NCBI GenBank assembly: GCA_947306175.1
Contig: CAMZFV010000011.1
Location: forward strand, 1-64,000
Source of the DNA: an uncultured Prevotellaceae bacterium
GTDB taxonomy: Bacteria > Bacteroidota > Bacteroidia > Bacteroidales > Muribaculaceae
Length of the DNA stretch: 64,000 nt
Reading direction: 5' to 3'
Shown here: positions 62,283 to 64,000 of the stretch, piece by piece
How the letters are laid out: every line of letters starts with the position of its first letter
Numbering within the stretch: position 1 is the stretch's first letter
The notes under the pieces: model-generated
What the model saw: only the letters and a program-made list of their open reading frames with translations
Databases searched by the model: none
Told to the model about the DNA's origin: nothing
Translations under genes and position numbers: made by a program

Positions 62283-62338
62283 GGCGAGCGGAGCTCGCAG
62301 TTTAGCGTTTAGGGTTTTGAGTTTAGAGAGGCATCCGC
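62282..62338. repeat. Heptamer element with GGCATCCGC core (last copy)
   Basis: GGAGCTCGCAGTTTAG (62290-62305), TTTAGGG and TTTAGAG units, then GGCATCCGC (62330-62338). It lies in the short gap between nadC and the DAHP synthase gene, 18 bases before the next ATG. Confidence 0.75.
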
Positions 62339-62356
62339 CGACAACTGACAATTGAA

Positions 62357-63418
62357 ATGATTGGGTTACAGGATATACGGCCTATTGAGTTTCCTGGATT
62401 GGAGAGCGGTGCGCCCATTGTCATCGCTGGGCCTTGTGGGGCTGAGACTGAACAGCAGACACTAGAGACTGCCCGTGCCTTGAGTGGTATCGGCGTGAAG
62501 GTGTTTAGGGCTGGTGTCTGGAAACCGCGCACAATGCCTGGGGGCTTTGAGGGCGTAGGTGACCGTGGCTTGCAGTGGCTCCAACGTGTAAAACAGGAGA
62601 CAGGGATGGCGGTGGCGACCGAGGTCGCAACCATCGAGCATGTGCGTGCCGCCCTCGATGCTGGAATTGATATCCTGTGGGTGGGAGCTCGGACGACAGC
62701 AAACCCGTTTGCTATTCAGGACATTGCTGACGCCCTACAGGGGCATGATGATGTGACGGTATTGGTGAAAAATCCTGTTAATCCCGACTTAGACCTTTGG
62801 CTTGGCGCCTTGCAGCGTATCTACAATGCTGGCATTACCCGCTTGGGTGCTGTGCACCGTGGTTTCAGTTCAGCAGGAACCCACATTTACCGTAACGACC
62901 CGCAGTGGCATATCCCCTTTGAATTGCGTCGCCGTGCTCCACACATGACTATCCTGTGTGACCCGTCACACATCGGTGGTAAACGTGAGTATGTCGAATC
63001 GCTGTGTCAACTGGCGATGGATGTGGGGTTTGACGGATTGATGATTGAGAGCCATTGTGCTCCTGACCATGCCTTGAGCGACAGCGCTCAGCAGATTACA
63101 CCAAGCGCTCTTGAAGATATCCTCAGTCGCCTGGTCGTGCGCTCGGGTACACCCATTGAGGATGAACTGGGTCTCCTTCGCCAGCAGATCGATGACTGTG
63201 ACCATGAGTTGCTTGCCGTGTTGGCGCGCCGCATGAGCGTGTCACGCGAGATTGGACGTTTCAAGAAAGCTCACAACCTGCGCATCGTGCAGCCTGACCG
63301 TTATCAAGAAATGATCAAGGCACGCCTTGAGGAGGCAGAAACCCACGGCTTGTCACGGGACTTTATCGAACGGGTGTTACAGGCTATCCACGAGGAAAGT
63401 GTGCAACAACAACTATAA
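62357..63418 (+). CDS. DAHP synthase fused to chorismate mutase
   Basis: A 353-residue bifunctional shikimate-pathway enzyme. Residues 1-260 are a KDO8P/DAHP-synthase-type barrel (IVIAGPCGAETEQQ near 22-35, FRAGVWKPRT near 51-60, VGARTTANPF and CDPSHIGGKR). Residues 270-350 are an AroQ-type chorismate mutase (LLRQQIDDCDHELLAVLARRM, with KKAHNLRIVQP). The domain order DAHP synthase then mutase is the Bacteroidetes type. The mutase part probably adds prephenate-linked feedback control. Confidence 0.96.
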   Translation: MIGLQDIRPIEFPGLESGAPIVIAGPCGAETEQQTLETARALSGIGVKVFRAGVWKPRTMPGGFEGVGDRGLQWLQRVKQETGMAVATEVATIEHVRAALDAGIDILWVGARTTANPFAIQDIADALQGHDDVTVLVKNPVNPDLDLWLGALQRIYNAGITRLGAVHRGFSSAGTHIYRNDPQWHIPFELRRRAPHMTILCDPSHIGGKREYVESLCQLAMDVGFDGLMIESHCAPDHALSDSAQQITPSALEDILSRLVVRSGTPIEDELGLLRQQIDDCDHELLAVLARRMSVSREIGRFKKAHNLRIVQPDRYQEMIKARLEEAETHGLSRDFIERVLQAIHEESVQQQL

Positions 63419-63429
63419 AAACTGAAAAC

Positions 63430-63493
63430 AAACTACGAATTACGCGAATTTAACGAATTAATTATTTTGTTTAATTAGCGTAATTAGTAGTTT
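63430..63493. repeat. AAACTAC-type inverted repeat, copy 2
   Basis: The arms 63430-63450 and 63473-63493 match at 19 of 21 bases (AAACTACGAATTACGC and complement). It lies between the DAHP synthase gene and the SDR gene. Confidence 0.75.
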
Positions 63494-63507
63494 TAAAATA
63501 GCAACGG

Positions 63508-64000
63508 ATGTATAATGTTGTAATTATAGGTGCTTCTTCGGGAATGGGGATGGAAGTGGCGAAACTTCTCTTGGACGAAGGATGTCGTCTTGGAGTCGCT
63601 GCTCGACGTGAGTATCGCTTGGATGCCCTTAAACAGATGGCACCAGATAGGGTAGAGGTGGCTACTATTGACGCTACCAGCGATGATGCACCCGGTCGCC
63701 TGCGTGAACTCATCGACCGCTTGGGTGGCATGGATCTGTTTTTCTATGCCTCGGGCATTGGCAAGCAAAACCGCACACTCACCCCAGATATCGAACTCGA
63801 TACCGTGAATACCAATGGCATGGGCTTTACCCGCATGATAGGGGAGGCCTACCGCTACTTCGCTGAGAAAGGTGAGGGGCATATCGCGGCCATTACAAGT
63901 ATTGCGGGCACTAAAGGGCTTGGGCCAGCCCCGTCTTATTCGGCTACCAAGGCGATGCAGAATGTCTATCTGCAGGCGCTGGAGCAACAGGCCAATGCCC
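63508..64000 (+). CDS. SDR-family oxidoreductase, 5' part only
   Basis: 164 codons of a short-chain dehydrogenase before the window ends. The coenzyme loop is GASSGMGMEVA at 8-18. The NAG-equivalent segment is FYASGIG near 86-92. The catalytic residues appear as Asn in NTNG (near 109-112), Ser in ITSIAG (near 133-138) and Tyr/Lys in SYSATKA (near 148-154). An Arg after the second strand (AARRE) suggests preference for NADP(H). The frame is open to the last base. Substrate cannot be inferred. Confidence 0.9.
   Translation, partial: MYNVVIIGASSGMGMEVAKLLLDEGCRLGVAARREYRLDALKQMAPDRVEVATIDATSDDAPGRLRELIDRLGGMDLFFYASGIGKQNRTLTPDIELDTVNTNGMGFTRMIGEAYRYFAEKGEGHIAAITSIAGTKGLGPAPSYSATKAMQNVYLQALEQQANA

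Overview
The window looks like chromosome from a member of the Bacteroidales, most like Muribaculaceae or Prevotellaceae. This rests on several signs. Many genes follow a Bacteroidetes-type promoter (TAnnTTTG at -7, sometimes with TTTG about 19 bases upstream). Shine-Dalgarno sites are scarce. The gene set is typical of the order: a FeoA-FeoB fusion, class III fructose-bisphosphatase, class II NrdJ, carboxynorspermidine decarboxylase, fused DAHP synthase/chorismate mutase, a DUF5103 (type IX secretion plug) protein and secreted enzymes with C-terminal dockerin repeats. No phage, conjugative element, complete insertion sequence or CRISPR array is visible. Genus cannot be read from the sequence alone.

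Layout. 1-1.7 kb: the end of a tRNA-Gly(CCC) gene, a HigBA-like toxin-antitoxin pair and a small Cys-containing protein behind an array of 32-33 bp repeats. 1.7-5.8 kb: ADP-ribosylglycohydrolase, SpoU methyltransferase, RadA and a membrane acyltransferase. 5.8-10.9 kb: iron(II) uptake (FeoAB plus a 59-residue Cys-rich partner), a GntP permease and TrmN6. 11.3-19.9 kb: two envelope proteins, a MerR regulator, AlaS, a Ca2+/Na+ exchanger and DUF5103. 20-26.7 kb: NspC, UvrD-like helicase, HsdR_N protein, M64 peptidase and HolA. 26.7-33 kb: a GH53 galactanase and two tandem subtilases, all ending in dockerin repeats. 33-43.2 kb: GpmI, a phosphoesterase, a DEAD-type helicase, class III FBPase, an OmpA-like lipoprotein and NrdJ. 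43.4-51.3 kb: an accessory-looking stretch with a DUF1963 protein, GH29 fucosidase, an orphan XRE regulator, a structured non-coding region of about 430 bp, a lipoprotein, an SH3-like protein, a BspA-type LRR protein and a toxin-antitoxin pair whose RelE toxin has an in-frame stop codon. 51.3-56.2 kb: an AtoE-type transporter, CvfB, a DUF3298 lipoprotein, RsmG and an MBL hydrolase. 56.2-59.5 kb: an ECF sigma/anti-sigma operon bracketed by two paralogous outer-membrane barrels. 59.7-64 kb: a secreted protein of unknown function, RlmH, NadC, DAHP synthase/chorismate mutase and the start of an SDR oxidoreductase.

The strongest unexplained signals are non-coding. They are a five-unit repeat array with helical-turn spacing at 1.1-1.26 kb; a structured region at 46.2-46.6 kb with its own promoters and terminator; and several families of dispersed palindromes. 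One palindrome family has a 28-base copy inside the helicase coding sequence. Promoter positions were used to correct several start codons (feoB, gntP, merR, the HsdR_N gene). All family assignments come from reading motifs by eye; no database was searched.
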